NCBI GenBank assembly: GCA_025464025.1
Contig: JAODBP010000107.1
Location: 1 to 36,776, forward strand
Source: Actinomycetes bacterium
GTDB taxonomy: Bacteria; Actinomycetota; Acidimicrobiia; Acidimicrobiales; CADCSY01
Direction: 5' to 3'
DNA: 36,776 nt
Shown: one piece after another, positions 8,062 through 15,423 of the stretch
How positions within the stretch are numbered: the first letter of the stretch is position 1
Layout: each line of letters begins with the position of its first letter
Made by a program: the position numbers and the translations under genes
The notes under the pieces: generated by a model
The model's input: only the letters and a program-made list of their open reading frames with translations
The model's database searches: none
Told to the model about the DNA's origin: nothing

Positions 8062-8556
8062 CTAGTCGCCGACGAAGCCGTCGAGCTGCTCGCGGAGGAT
8101 GTCGACGTGGCCGGCGTGGCGGGCCGTCTCCTCGATCATGTGGAAGCAGATCCACTCGAGCGACACCGGGCCCCGCAGGCCGGGGTTCGCCGTCTGCTCG
8201 GCGAGGTCGTGGGCCGCGAGGACGGCCCGGCTCTCGTCGCACGCCCGGGCGTAGTCGGCCAGCAGGTCGGCCATCGTCTCCCCCGGCTCGACCCGCAGGT
8301 CGCCGTCGGGGTCGTCGTCGGTCGACGGGCCGCCGACCTCCTCACCGAGGAACCGGATGCGGAACCACCCCCGCTCGACCCAGGTCAGGTGCTTCACCAG
8401 CCCGCCGATGCTGGTGCCGGTGTCGGTCCGCGGCTGCCGGGCGTCCTCGTCGCTCACCCCCTGGACCTTCCGGACGACCGTGGCCCGCGCGTAGTCGAGG
8501 AAGCGGACCAGGTGGTCGCGCTCGTCGGTCGCCAGGTGGGTGTCGTCGAGCGGCAT
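8062..8556 (-). CDS. DinB-like/DUF664 family protein
   Basis: 164 residues. The DinB-like four-helix-bundle signature is present: GGLVKHLTWVERGWF near residue 50 and ETARHAGHVDILREQL near the end. The His residues in these two segments are the expected metal ligands. Actinobacterial members often act with mycothiol or are of unknown substrate, so a thiol-dependent detoxification role is only a guess. ATG at 8556 gives the family start (MPLDDTHLATDERD). It is divergent from the GlxA gene across about 100 bases. Confidence 0.87.
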   Translation of the reverse strand: MPLDDTHLATDERDHLVRFLDYARATVVRKVQGVSDEDARQPRTDTGTSIGGLVKHLTWVERGWFRIRFLGEEVGGPSTDDDPDGDLRVEPGETMADLLADYARACDESRAVLAAHDLAEQTANPGLRGPVSLEWICFHMIEETARHAGHVDILREQLDGFVGD

Positions 8557-8643
8557 CGGAGGATGGTGCCAGAGGGACGAACCGAACGGCCGAGCATTTG
8601 GCAGGATCCGTGGGGTCTTCGTCATTGCTGCCGAACGCTCGCC

Positions 8644-8649
8644 GGAGGA
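8644..8649 (+). promoter_or_regulatory. Shine-Dalgarno site supporting the GTG start at 8660
   Basis: A GGAGGA sequence lies about 10 bases ahead of GTG 8660. This decides the start of the GlxA gene in favour of GTG 8660 over longer upstream readings that lack family similarity. Confidence 0.5.
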
Positions 8650-8659
8650 TGCTCTCCTC

Positions 8660-9601
8660 GTGGAGCGAGTGGTCATCTTCGTGTTCGACGGCGTGCAGCC
8701 CCTCGACGCCGTCGGGCCCCACGAGGTGCTGCGGGCCGGCCGCTACGCCGTCGAGCTGGTGTCGGCCGACGGGCGGGCGGTGCGGTCGACGAGCGGGTTG
8801 GCGCTGGGCGTCGACGGCTCGTTGGCCGCCGTGCGCGGCGCCGTCGACACCCTCGTGATCGCCGGTGGCGACGGCGTGGGCGAGGCGATGGCCGATCCGG
8901 AGGTCCTCCGCCACGTGCAGCGCATCGCCCGCCGGGCCCGCCGGGTCGCGTCGGTCTGCAGCGGCGCCTTCGTGCTGGCCGAGGCCGGCCTGCTCGAGGG
9001 GAAGCGGGCGACGACGCACTGGATGCACTGCGACCGCCTCGCCGCCCGCTACCCGAACGTGACCGTCGAGCCCGACCCGATCTTCGTGCGGGACGGCGAC
9101 GTGTGGACCTCGGCCGGCGTCACGGCCGGCATGGACCTCGCCCTCGCCCTGGTCGAGGAGGACCGGGGCCGAGAGGTCGCCCTCGCCATCGCCCGCCGGC
9201 TCGTGATGTACGTGCAGCGCCCGGGCGGGCAGGCCCAGTTCAGCGCCGCCCTCCAGGCGCAGCGGGCCGACCGCGACGTGCTGCGCGACCTCCAGGCCTG
9301 GCTGCCCGACCACCTCGACGAGGACCTCTCGGTCGCCCAGCTCGCCCGCCGGGCGGCCATGAGCCCTCGCCACTTCGCCCGCGAGTTCGGGACGGAGACC
9401 GGCGTGACCCCGGCCCGCTACGTCGAGGAGCTCCGCGTCGAGGCGGCCCGGCGACTGCTGGAGTCCACCCGACGCGGCGTCGACGACGTGGCCCTGGCCT
9501 GCGGCTTCGGCTCGTCCGAGACCATGCGGCGCGCGTTCCTCCGGGTGGTCCGGGTGCCCCCCAACGAGTACCGACGACGGTTCAACAAGGAGACAGCCTG
9601 A
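8660..9601 (+). CDS. GlxA-family transcriptional regulator (DJ-1/PfpI plus AraC HTH)
   Basis: 313 residues. The N-terminal DJ-1/PfpI domain starts VVIFVFDGVQPLDAVGPHEVL and has the nucleophile-elbow-like SVCSGAFVLAEAGLL. The C-terminal AraC helix-turn-helix pair spans about 210-313 (LSVAQLARRAAMSPRHFAREF, then VDDVALACGFGSSETMRRAF). Related regulators sense small metabolites through the DJ-1-like domain. It overlaps the next gene by one base (TGATG) and probably controls it, its own transcription, or the divergent DinB-like gene (inference). Confidence 0.92.
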   Translation: MERVVIFVFDGVQPLDAVGPHEVLRAGRYAVELVSADGRAVRSTSGLALGVDGSLAAVRGAVDTLVIAGGDGVGEAMADPEVLRHVQRIARRARRVASVCSGAFVLAEAGLLEGKRATTHWMHCDRLAARYPNVTVEPDPIFVRDGDVWTSAGVTAGMDLALALVEEDRGREVALAIARRLVMYVQRPGGQAQFSAALQAQRADRDVLRDLQAWLPDHLDEDLSVAQLARRAAMSPRHFAREFGTETGVTPARYVEELRVEAARRLLESTRRGVDDVALACGFGSSETMRRAFLRVVRVPPNEYRRRFNKETA

Positions 9602-10182
9602 TGGTGACGACCGGGATCCTGCTGTTCGACGACGTGGAGGAGCTCGACTTCGCCGGCCCGTGGGAAGTGCTCACGTCGGCCCGCAAGGACGGCGACGTGG
9701 TCGTCACCGTGGCCGAGCACGACCGCCCGGTGCAGGCGGCCAAGGGCCTGCGGGTGGTGCCCGACCACACGTTCGACACCTGCCCCGACCTCGACGTGGT
9801 GCTGGTGCCCGGCGGCCAGGGCACCCGCCGGGAGGACGACGACGTCCTCGTCGCCTGGCTGACCAAGGCCGCGGCCGAGGCCACGTGGGTGACCAGCGTG
9901 TGCACCGGCTCGTTCCTCCTCTGGAAGGCAGGCGTGGCCCGGGGCCGGACGGTCACGACCCACTGGGCCTTCGTCGACGCCCTCCGCTCGAAGGGCGACA
10001 TCACCGTCGTCGACGACCAGCGCTTCGTCGTCGACGACCACCTCGTCAGCGCCGCCGGCGTCTCCGCCGGGATCGACATGGCGTTCTGGCTCGTCGGCGA
10101 GCTCTACGGCGAGGACCACGCCCGCGACGTGCAGCACTTCATCGAGTACTACCCGGAGCCCCCGTTCACCGGCAGGCGGTGA
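9601..10182 (+). CDS. DJ-1/PfpI family protein (isonitrile hydratase-like)
   Basis: 193 residues forming one DJ-1/PfpI domain: GILLFDDVEELDFAGPWEV, DVVLVPGGQGTR, and SVCTGSFLLWKAGVARGRTVTTHW with the conserved Cys and the following His. The spacing resembles isonitrile hydratase and related amidase-like members, but the substrate is not readable from the sequence. Translation is coupled to the upstream GlxA regulator by the TGATG junction. Its last 17 bases overlap the convergent gene at 10166. Confidence 0.88.
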   Translation: MVTTGILLFDDVEELDFAGPWEVLTSARKDGDVVVTVAEHDRPVQAAKGLRVVPDHTFDTCPDLDVVLVPGGQGTRREDDDVLVAWLTKAAAEATWVTSVCTGSFLLWKAGVARGRTVTTHWAFVDALRSKGDITVVDDQRFVVDDHLVSAAGVSAGIDMAFWLVGELYGEDHARDVQHFIEYYPEPPFTGRR

Positions 10183-11332
10183 ACCCCACCGTCGTCGCCC
10201 GGCGGTCGACGGTGGCACCCTCGGCCTTGGCCCACTTGCGGAGGGCCGAGGCCAGCTGGTCGAGGTCGTCGGGCGTGTCCATGGCGAACGTCGCCCGCAC
10301 GCACGCCCGGCCCAGGCCGGCGTCCCAGGCGACGTAGCGGTCGCCGGCCCAGCCCTTCGCCGCCGCTCCCGCCGTCGACCACCCGACGATCGGGGCCAGG
10401 GTGAGCTCGAGGGTCGACTCGCCGTAGACGCCGTGATCGAGCTCGGGCCCGCCGGCCTTCGGAACCGGGACCGTGACGGCGTGGTTGCCAGCCAGCCAGG
10501 CCCCGGGGTCGAGGATGTCCTCGCTGGTGGTCGGCGGGACCCGCAGGGCGGCGTCGACCCGCCGCTCGCCACCGACCTTCAGCAGTGCCCGCACGAACGG
10601 GGGGCCGCTCACGTAGGGGAACGAGATCATCTGGGGCACCACGTCCGGCACGCCCTGGAGGTCGACCCCGGTGGCCAGCCTCGTCTCCTCCAGTGACGCC
10701 TGGAGCCGCTCGGCGCTGCTCAGCGTCTTGCGGTAGGCGTCCTCGACCCGCACCGCGTTGCCCTCGACGACGGCGCTGAACGCGAGAGCCTCCTCGTCGT
10801 GACCCCGCTCGTCGAGCTCGGGCCGGTCGAGGTCGAACCACTGGTCGTCGAGGGCGTGGGTCAGCTCGTGGGCCAGCGTGGCCCGGGCGTAGGGCGTGAG
10901 CGTCCCGGCCCGGACGACGAGCTCGTGGGTGTCGGTGTCGTAGAAGCCGACGACGGCGTCGCCGATGAAGCGGAGGAGCACGGCGTAGAGGTCGACGCCG
11001 CGGTCGATCAGCCCGAGGGCCGTCAGCACCCGGCCGTCGACCTGGGTGTCGGCCTTGTCCTTCTCGGCATCCTTCAGCAGCCGGGCCTTGAACGCAGCAC
11101 CGTCGAGGAGCTGGACCGGCACCTTCCGCTTGAACTCGAGGCCACGGGTCTTCGCCACGAACGCCTCGACCTCGGCCACGACCTCGTCGACCGACTTCCG
11201 CGGCGCCGTGGTGGTGGTCGGGTCGTCGGCCAAGCCGTCGCCCGCCGAGCGACCGCCGATGCCACCGAAGGCCAGGGCGGCGGCGATGGCCAGGACGACG
11301 GCCAGCGCCAGGGCGCCGAGGCGACGGCTCAA
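10166..11332 (-). CDS. Secreted HExxH putative metalloprotease
   Basis: 388 residues. An N-terminal signal or anchor helix (LALAVVLAIAAALAFGGIGG) is followed by a short Thr-rich spacer. The zinc-site motif LAHELTHALDDQWF gives His155, Glu156 and His159. A downstream Glu (VVEGNAV, Glu190) could be the third ligand, as in gluzincins. FYDTDTHELVVR just before the motif is common in such extracellular proteins. No named family is recognised. The start overlaps the stop of the L,D-transpeptidase gene (ATGA), so the two are coupled and may both act in the cell wall. Confidence 0.85.
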   Translation of the reverse strand: MSRRLGALALAVVLAIAAALAFGGIGGRSAGDGLADDPTTTTAPRKSVDEVVAEVEAFVAKTRGLEFKRKVPVQLLDGAAFKARLLKDAEKDKADTQVDGRVLTALGLIDRGVDLYAVLLRFIGDAVVGFYDTDTHELVVRAGTLTPYARATLAHELTHALDDQWFDLDRPELDERGHDEEALAFSAVVEGNAVRVEDAYRKTLSSAERLQASLEETRLATGVDLQGVPDVVPQMISFPYVSGPPFVRALLKVGGERRVDAALRVPPTTSEDILDPGAWLAGNHAVTVPVPKAGGPELDHGVYGESTLELTLAPIVGWSTAGAAAKGWAGDRYVAWDAGLGRACVRATFAMDTPDDLDQLASALRKWAKAEGATVDRRATTVGFTACR

Positions 11333-12315
11333 GGGATGAGCGTCGTGGGGGTGGTCGAGGTGGTGGTCGGCACCACCGTCGTGGTCGTCGACGGCGGGGC
11401 CGTCGTCGTCGTGGTCGACGGGTCGTCGTCGCCCGGCGTCGTCGGCGGATCGGACGGCGGCGGACCGGTCGGCGTGGTCGACGGCGGACCGACCGGGCGG
11501 CCGTCGGTGACGTAGACGGGATCACCCCGCTTCACCAGGCTCGGGAAGTACTCGGCGATGTGCATCGGGATCCGGACGCAGCCGTGCGAAGCCGGGTAGG
11601 TCGGCACCGAGAGGGCCCCGTGGACGGCGACGCCGCTGCTCGTGAAGTACACCGGGTTGTAGAGCTTCCCGAGGCGCGACTCCCGCCAGCCCGAGTACCG
11701 CCAGGCGAAGCGGAACGAGCCGATCGGCGTGATCGCCCGGTTGTCGCAGTCGCCCTTGACGCAATAGGTCTTGCCCGAGCCGGTGGACACGTGGCTGATC
11801 AGCCGGAGCTCGCCGTCCTTGTACAGGAACAGGAGCTGGCGCTTCAGGGCCACCTCGACCCGGGTGGCGCCGCCGTTGGGCACGAGGGGGATGACCGCCG
11901 GCGGGTTGGCCAGGGCGGCCTGCACCGCGGCGCCGACCTTGCCGTCGGGGCCCATGCCGGCCAGCTTCTGGAAGCCCTGGACGGCGTAGAGGGTGGCGAG
12001 GCCGAAGGAGCCGTCGGCCGGGCCCGGATCGAAGTGCAGCTCGATGAGCCGCCGCTGGAGGGCCTCGACCGCGGCGCTCTTGTCGCCCCGTTGGAGCACG
12101 CCGTCCTCGAGCGGGATGGTCGAGGTGGTGGACGTCGACGTGGTGGTGGTCGTCGACTCGGACGTCGTGGTGGTCGGGCGGACCGTGGAGGTCGTGGTCG
12201 ACGAGGGTGCGGCGCTGTCGTCGCTGCTGCCGCCGCTCGTCACGCCGTAGGCGACGCCACCGATGGCCAGCACGGCCACTGCGGCGGCGACCGCGATCCA
12301 ACGGGTCTTGGTCAT
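11329..12315 (-). CDS. L,D-transpeptidase (YkuD) with peptidoglycan-binding domain
   Basis: 328 residues. Signal or anchor helix 6-27, Thr/Ser-rich linker about 36-67, a peptidoglycan_binding_1 repeat about 72-135 (GDKSAAVEALQRRLIELHF), a YkuD catalytic domain about 150-272, and a Thr/Pro-rich tail. The catalytic motif is His232 followed by SHGCVRIP with Cys246. These enzymes make 3-3 cross-links in peptidoglycan outside the membrane. ATG 12315 has an upstream AGGA. Cys185 and Cys190 may form a small disulfide loop. It is coupled to the HExxH gene. Confidence 0.94.
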   Translation of the reverse strand: MTKTRWIAVAAAVAVLAIGGVAYGVTSGGSSDDSAAPSSTTTSTVRPTTTTSESTTTTTSTSTTSTIPLEDGVLQRGDKSAAVEALQRRLIELHFDPGPADGSFGLATLYAVQGFQKLAGMGPDGKVGAAVQAALANPPAVIPLVPNGGATRVEVALKRQLLFLYKDGELRLISHVSTGSGKTYCVKGDCDNRAITPIGSFRFAWRYSGWRESRLGKLYNPVYFTSSGVAVHGALSVPTYPASHGCVRIPMHIAEYFPSLVKRGDPVYVTDGRPVGPPSTTPTGPPPSDPPTTPGDDDPSTTTTTAPPSTTTTVVPTTTSTTPTTLIP

Positions 12316-12481
12316 GGGGATCCTCACACGTCGTCCTTCACTGGCGTAGGACGCCCCACGAGGCCGCGTCGTTCCGCGGCATTTCGCCCACCCGCACCCA
12401 CCAGTCAAGGGTTGCAGACGGGCAGCCGTCAAACGTGGCACCCCGGTTTGGGCCCCAGGCCGGGGCGGGTACCGGGCTGGG

Positions 12482-12521
12482 GACCGGGGCCGGGCGCGAC
12501 GGCGGAGCGCCTGGCCCGGTC
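12482..12521 (-). terminator. Possible hairpin downstream of tRNA-Leu
   Basis: GACCGGGGCC at 12482-12491 pairs with GGCCCGGTC at 12513-12521, with one bulged base. It begins 12 bases past the tRNA 3' end on the reverse strand. The rest of 12316-12532 is GC-rich with no gene that I can support; it must hold the promoter of the L,D-transpeptidase gene. Confidence 0.4.
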
Positions 12522-12532
12522 GCGTTCTCTCG

Positions 12533-12616
12533 TGCCGGCGGCGGGGGTCGAACCCGCACTCCCTCTCGGGAAGGGGCTTTTAAGGCCCCCGCGTCAACCA
12601 GTTGCGCCACACCGGC
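12533..12616 (-). tRNA. tRNA-Leu (UAA anticodon)
   Basis: On the reverse strand the acceptor arm GCCGGTG pairs with CGCCGGC (one G-T pair), followed by discriminator A. The anticodon stem GGGGC/GCCCC holds loop CTTAAAA with anticodon TAA. A long variable arm (CCC...GGG) marks a class II tRNA, and the T-arm is GCGGG-TTCGACC-CCCGC. CCA is not encoded. It reads the rare UUA codon of a GC-rich genome, in the manner of Streptomyces bldA. Confidence 0.95.
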
Positions 12617-12637
12617 AAGGTGACCCCATTCTCGCCG

Positions 12638-12958
12638 CTAGGCGGCGGCTGCGCCGCTGTCGTCGGTGGCCAGCACGGCGAGGAGCCGGGAGCGGACCTC
12701 GCCGGCCCGAGGGCCGCTGAGCCCGTTGGCCACCACCACGCCCTCCACCATGTCGGCTGCGACCTGCTCGAACGGCCGGCCGGCGAGGCGCACGGCCACG
12801 GCCGGCGTGGCCCCCGGGCGGCGGCGCAGCGAGCGGTCGGCTCCGGCCAGGCGGGGCGGGCTGCGGAACCCGGGCACCTCGAGGCCCAGCTTCCGGGCCT
12901 CGGCGGCGAGGGCCCGCACGGCGGCGGCGAAGCGGAGGCTGGTACCCACGAGGACCAT
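12638..12958 (-). CDS. Small hypothetical protein
   Basis: 106 residues starting at ATG 12958, function not recognised. It looks like an alpha/beta protein: TSLRFAAAVRALAAEARKLGL, then FRSPPRLAGADRSLRRRPG, a strand (PAVAVRL), and a helix with ADMVEGVVVANGL. The balanced composition and the strand-helix pattern support a real gene. It lies between the phytanoyl-CoA-dioxygenase-like gene (30 bases away, same strand) and tRNA-Leu, and could be co-transcribed with the former. Confidence 0.6.
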   Translation of the reverse strand: MVLVGTSLRFAAAVRALAAEARKLGLEVPGFRSPPRLAGADRSLRRRPGATPAVAVRLAGRPFEQVAADMVEGVVVANGLSGPRAGEVRSRLLAVLATDDSGAAAA

Positions 12959-12988
12959 CCTGCCGACGGGGTGTGACAGTGACCCGAC

Positions 12989-13588
12989 CTACGAAGCCCG
13001 ATACCGGACGGCGAGGGCCCGGCGGGGCTGGGCCGAGCGGTTGGGGCCGGAGCCGTGGACGAGGTTGGGGTGGTGCACCGACACGTCGCCGGCGGCCAGG
13101 ACCACGTCGGTGGCGGCGGCCTCGTCGACCAGCGCCGGATCGAGCTCGACACCGAAGATGCTCGGCGCCTCGTCGTTGGGCTGCAGGGGGTGCAGCGGCA
13201 GTCGATGCGAGCCGGGCACCACGCGGAGGCACCCGTTCTCCGGCGTCGACGGGTCGAGCGCGACCCACAGGGTGACCGCCGCCGCCCCATGGAGGCGGTC
13301 CTGCCACGGGTGGCCGTCCTGGTGCCAGAGCGCGGGCAGCCCGACCCCGGGCGGCTTGACCAGGTACGTGGCGGCGAACGCCTCGGCCGGTCCGCCCAGC
13401 ACCTCGACGGCGATGGCGACCAGCCGCGGGTCGGACGAGATGCCAGCGAGGAACGGCTCGGTCAGCGGCGCGGTGCGGAGGGCCTCCCCCGGCAGCGTCG
13501 CCAGGTGGACCCGGGCGGCAGCGAGCGTCGCCTCGTCGAGGACGGCCCGCACGGTCACGTGGCCCCGGTCGTCGTAGGTCGCACGCAT
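12989..13588 (-). CDS. Phytanoyl-CoA dioxygenase (PhyH) family protein
   Basis: 199 residues with the Fe(II)/2-oxoglutarate dioxygenase ligands: WHQDGHPW (His-x-Asp) and the distal His in HHPNLVHGSGPNRS, then an Arg-rich segment (PRRALAVRY) that would bind 2-oxoglutarate. GCLRVVPGSHRLPLHP is also typical of PhyH. The substrate is unknown. At about 200 residues it is shorter than human PhyH but normal for bacterial members. Its start overlaps the upstream region of the divergent nuclease gene. Confidence 0.9.
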   Translation of the reverse strand: MRATYDDRGHVTVRAVLDEATLAAARVHLATLPGEALRTAPLTEPFLAGISSDPRLVAIAVEVLGGPAEAFAATYLVKPPGVGLPALWHQDGHPWQDRLHGAAAVTLWVALDPSTPENGCLRVVPGSHRLPLHPLQPNDEAPSIFGVELDPALVDEAAATDVVLAAGDVSVHHPNLVHGSGPNRSAQPRRALAVRYRAS

Positions 13589-13600
13589 GGCCCGCCGGCG

Positions 13601-13606
13601 ACCCTA
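13601..13606 (-). promoter_or_regulatory. Candidate -10 element of the PhyH-family gene (TAGGGT)
   Basis: Reverse-strand TAGGGT, 12 bases before ATG 13588. It shares its last two bases with the forward TACCGT element at 13605-13610, so the two divergent promoters would overlap. Confidence 0.4.
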
Positions 13607-13610
13607 CCGT
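13605..13610 (+). promoter_or_regulatory. Candidate -10 element of the nuclease gene (TACCGT)
   Basis: TACCGT, 6 bases before GTG 13617. It is the same hexamer as before fumC and the LLM gene and fits a leaderless start. Confidence 0.5.
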
Positions 13611-13616
13611 CGTGGG

Positions 13617-14540
13617 GTGGAGCTGACGCCGGCGCAGCAGGAGGTGCTGGCGATGCTCCGCGAGAGCGACCGACCCCGACCGGAGGTCGAGCCCGAGCTG
13701 CGCCACGACCTGCGGGCCCGACTCGAGCGCGAGCTGGCCCCGGTGGCGCAGGGCCTCACCGAGCCGGTGTTCGTGAGCAAGAGCGCCCTCCAGCGGGTGC
13801 TGGCCTGCGAGACCCGCCACGTGGCCGAGGCCGCCGCCCCGTTCGAGTGGTCGATCGCCAGCGCCCGGGGCACGGTGGCCCACAAGGCCATCCAGCTCTC
13901 GGTCGCCCGGGCCGACCGACCGACGCCGCTCCGGCTCGTCGACGACGCCCTCGAGCGCCTGGCCGACGATCCCCAGGCCCGCATCGCCGACTGGCTGCTC
14001 GGCCTGAGCGACGCCGAGCGGGCCGACCTGCGCAGCGACGTGAACGAGGTGGTGGCCGGCTTCCTCGAGCTGTGGCCGCCGCTCCAGCACTCGTGGCGAC
14101 CCCAGGCCGAGTCCCGCCGGCGGGCCGAGCTGGCCGGCGGCATGGTCATCCTCAGCGGCACGGTCGACCTCACCCTCGGCGCGCCGAACGGCCTCGTGGC
14201 CGGGCGCGTCGTCGTCGACCTGAAGACGGGCGGTCGCCACTCGGGCCACACCGACGACCTGCGGTTCTACGCCCTGCTCGACACCCTCCGGGTCGGCGTG
14301 CCGCCGTTCCGCCTCGTCGGCTACTACCTCGACAGCGGCCAGAGCAGCGCCGAGGACGTCACCGAGGACGTGCTCGAGGTGGCCGTGCGGCGGACGGTCG
14401 CCGCCACCACGAAGATCGTCGAGCTGCGCCTCGGGATGCGCTCGCCCTCACTCACGCCGAACCCCTCGTGCCGGTGGTGCATCCTCCGCGACGAGTGCGA
14501 GGGAAGCCAGGCGTGGGAGGCCCAGGAGGAGCCTGGGTAG
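13617..14540 (+). CDS. PD-(D/E)XK nuclease with AddB/Cas4-type iron-sulfur cysteines
   Basis: 307 residues. The RecB/Cas4-like nuclease core has GTVAHKAIQ (motif His89), SGTVDLTLG (Asp184) and VVVDLKTG (Asp201-x-Lys203). A Cys at 64 (VLACETRH) plus Cys285, Cys288 and Cys294 (CRWCILRDEC) match the split four-Cys [4Fe-4S] arrangement of AddB and Cas4. These fold a DNA-cleaving domain, suggesting a DNA repair role. No helicase is adjacent. GTG 13617 is preferred over ATG 13587, which would overlap the PhyH start. It heads a forward run to 17190. Confidence 0.87.
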   Translation: MELTPAQQEVLAMLRESDRPRPEVEPELRHDLRARLERELAPVAQGLTEPVFVSKSALQRVLACETRHVAEAAAPFEWSIASARGTVAHKAIQLSVARADRPTPLRLVDDALERLADDPQARIADWLLGLSDAERADLRSDVNEVVAGFLELWPPLQHSWRPQAESRRRAELAGGMVILSGTVDLTLGAPNGLVAGRVVVDLKTGGRHSGHTDDLRFYALLDTLRVGVPPFRLVGYYLDSGQSSAEDVTEDVLEVAVRRTVAATTKIVELRLGMRSPSLTPNPSCRWCILRDECEGSQAWEAQEEPG

Positions 14541-14543
14541 CAT
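14538..14543 (+). promoter_or_regulatory. Candidate -10 element (TAGCAT) overlapping a stop codon
   Basis: TAGCAT, 7 bases before GTG 14551. The TAG is also the stop codon of the nuclease gene. It may give the acyltransferase gene its own leaderless transcript. Confidence 0.4.
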
Positions 14544-14550
14544 CCGGGCC

Positions 14551-15423
14551 GTGCCAGGAGACCTGCCGGTCGACCTCGCCGACCGCCGGTCCCTCGTGCA
14601 CCTCCCCGGGCTCGGCGAGTCGACGGGGCCGGCGCACGATCCACGTCTGGGCGATGTCGACGAATGGGGCCGCTCCGAGCGCGTGCGCGAGCAGGTCCGG
14701 CGGCTCTACGACCCGATCTACCGGAAGCTGTTCCGGGTCGAGTGGGAGGGCCTGGAGAAGATCCCGAAGGGCCCGGCGCTGTTGGTGGCCAACCACGCCG
14801 CCGCGATCCCGTCGGACGCGCCCGTGATCATGCACGGCATCGAGGAGGAGCTGGGCCGGCCGGTCTACGGCCTGGCCGACCACCTGTTCCGCTCGCTGCC
14901 GGTGCTCGGCACGCTGTGGTCGCGCGCCGGCGGCGTGGTTGCCCACCCCGACAACGCCTACCGCCTCCTCCGCGAGCAGCGGCAGCTCGTGCTGGTGTTC
15001 CCCGAGGGGACGAAGGGCCCGGGGAAGACGTACGCCGAGCGGTACCGGCTCCGGCGCTTCGGCCGGGGCGGCTTCGTCGAGATCGCCATGCGGGCCGGGG
15101 TGCCCGTCGTGCCGATCGCCGTCGTCGGGGCCGAGGAGTCGATGCCGACGATCACCACGATCCCGACCCTGGCCCGCCTGCTCGGCCTGCCGTACTTCCC
15201 GATCACGGCGAACATGCTGCTGTTCGGCCCGGCCGGGCTGTTCATCTACCTGCCGGCCAAGTTCAAGCTGAAGGTGCTCGACCCCGTCTACTTCGACGTG
15301 CCGCCCGACCAGCCGCGCTACTCCCGCAGCCGGGTGATGGAGGAGGCCGAGGGCATCCGCCAGACGATCCAGGAGTCGCTCTACGAGATGCTCAGCCGCC
15401 GCCAGTCGGTGTGGCGTGGGTAA
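14551..15423 (+). CDS. PlsC-like acyltransferase
   Basis: 290 residues. The acyltransferase block is NHAAAIPSDAP (His82 and Asp89, an H-x6-D spacing seen in a subgroup of PlsC-like proteins rather than H-x4-D), followed by VFPEGTKG at 149-156. The enzyme would esterify an acyl chain onto a glycerolipid or related acceptor at the inner face of the membrane. Only weakly hydrophobic segments are seen. The start is GTG 14551. Its end overlaps the epimerase-like gene by 8 bases; the pair resembles the mycobacterial Rv0502/Rv0501 neighbours (from memory). Confidence 0.87.
   Translation: MPGDLPVDLADRRSLVHLPGLGESTGPAHDPRLGDVDEWGRSERVREQVRRLYDPIYRKLFRVEWEGLEKIPKGPALLVANHAAAIPSDAPVIMHGIEEELGRPVYGLADHLFRSLPVLGTLWSRAGGVVAHPDNAYRLLREQRQLVLVFPEGTKGPGKTYAERYRLRRFGRGGFVEIAMRAGVPVVPIAVVGAEESMPTITTIPTLARLLGLPYFPITANMLLFGPAGLFIYLPAKFKLKVLDPVYFDVPPDQPRYSRSRVMEEAEGIRQTIQESLYEMLSRRQSVWRG

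Noticed and set aside
12316..12532. A possible short gene in the gap next to tRNA-Leu
   Set aside because: The frame there on the reverse strand is Pro/Arg-rich and runs into the tRNA. No ribosome site or motif supports it.
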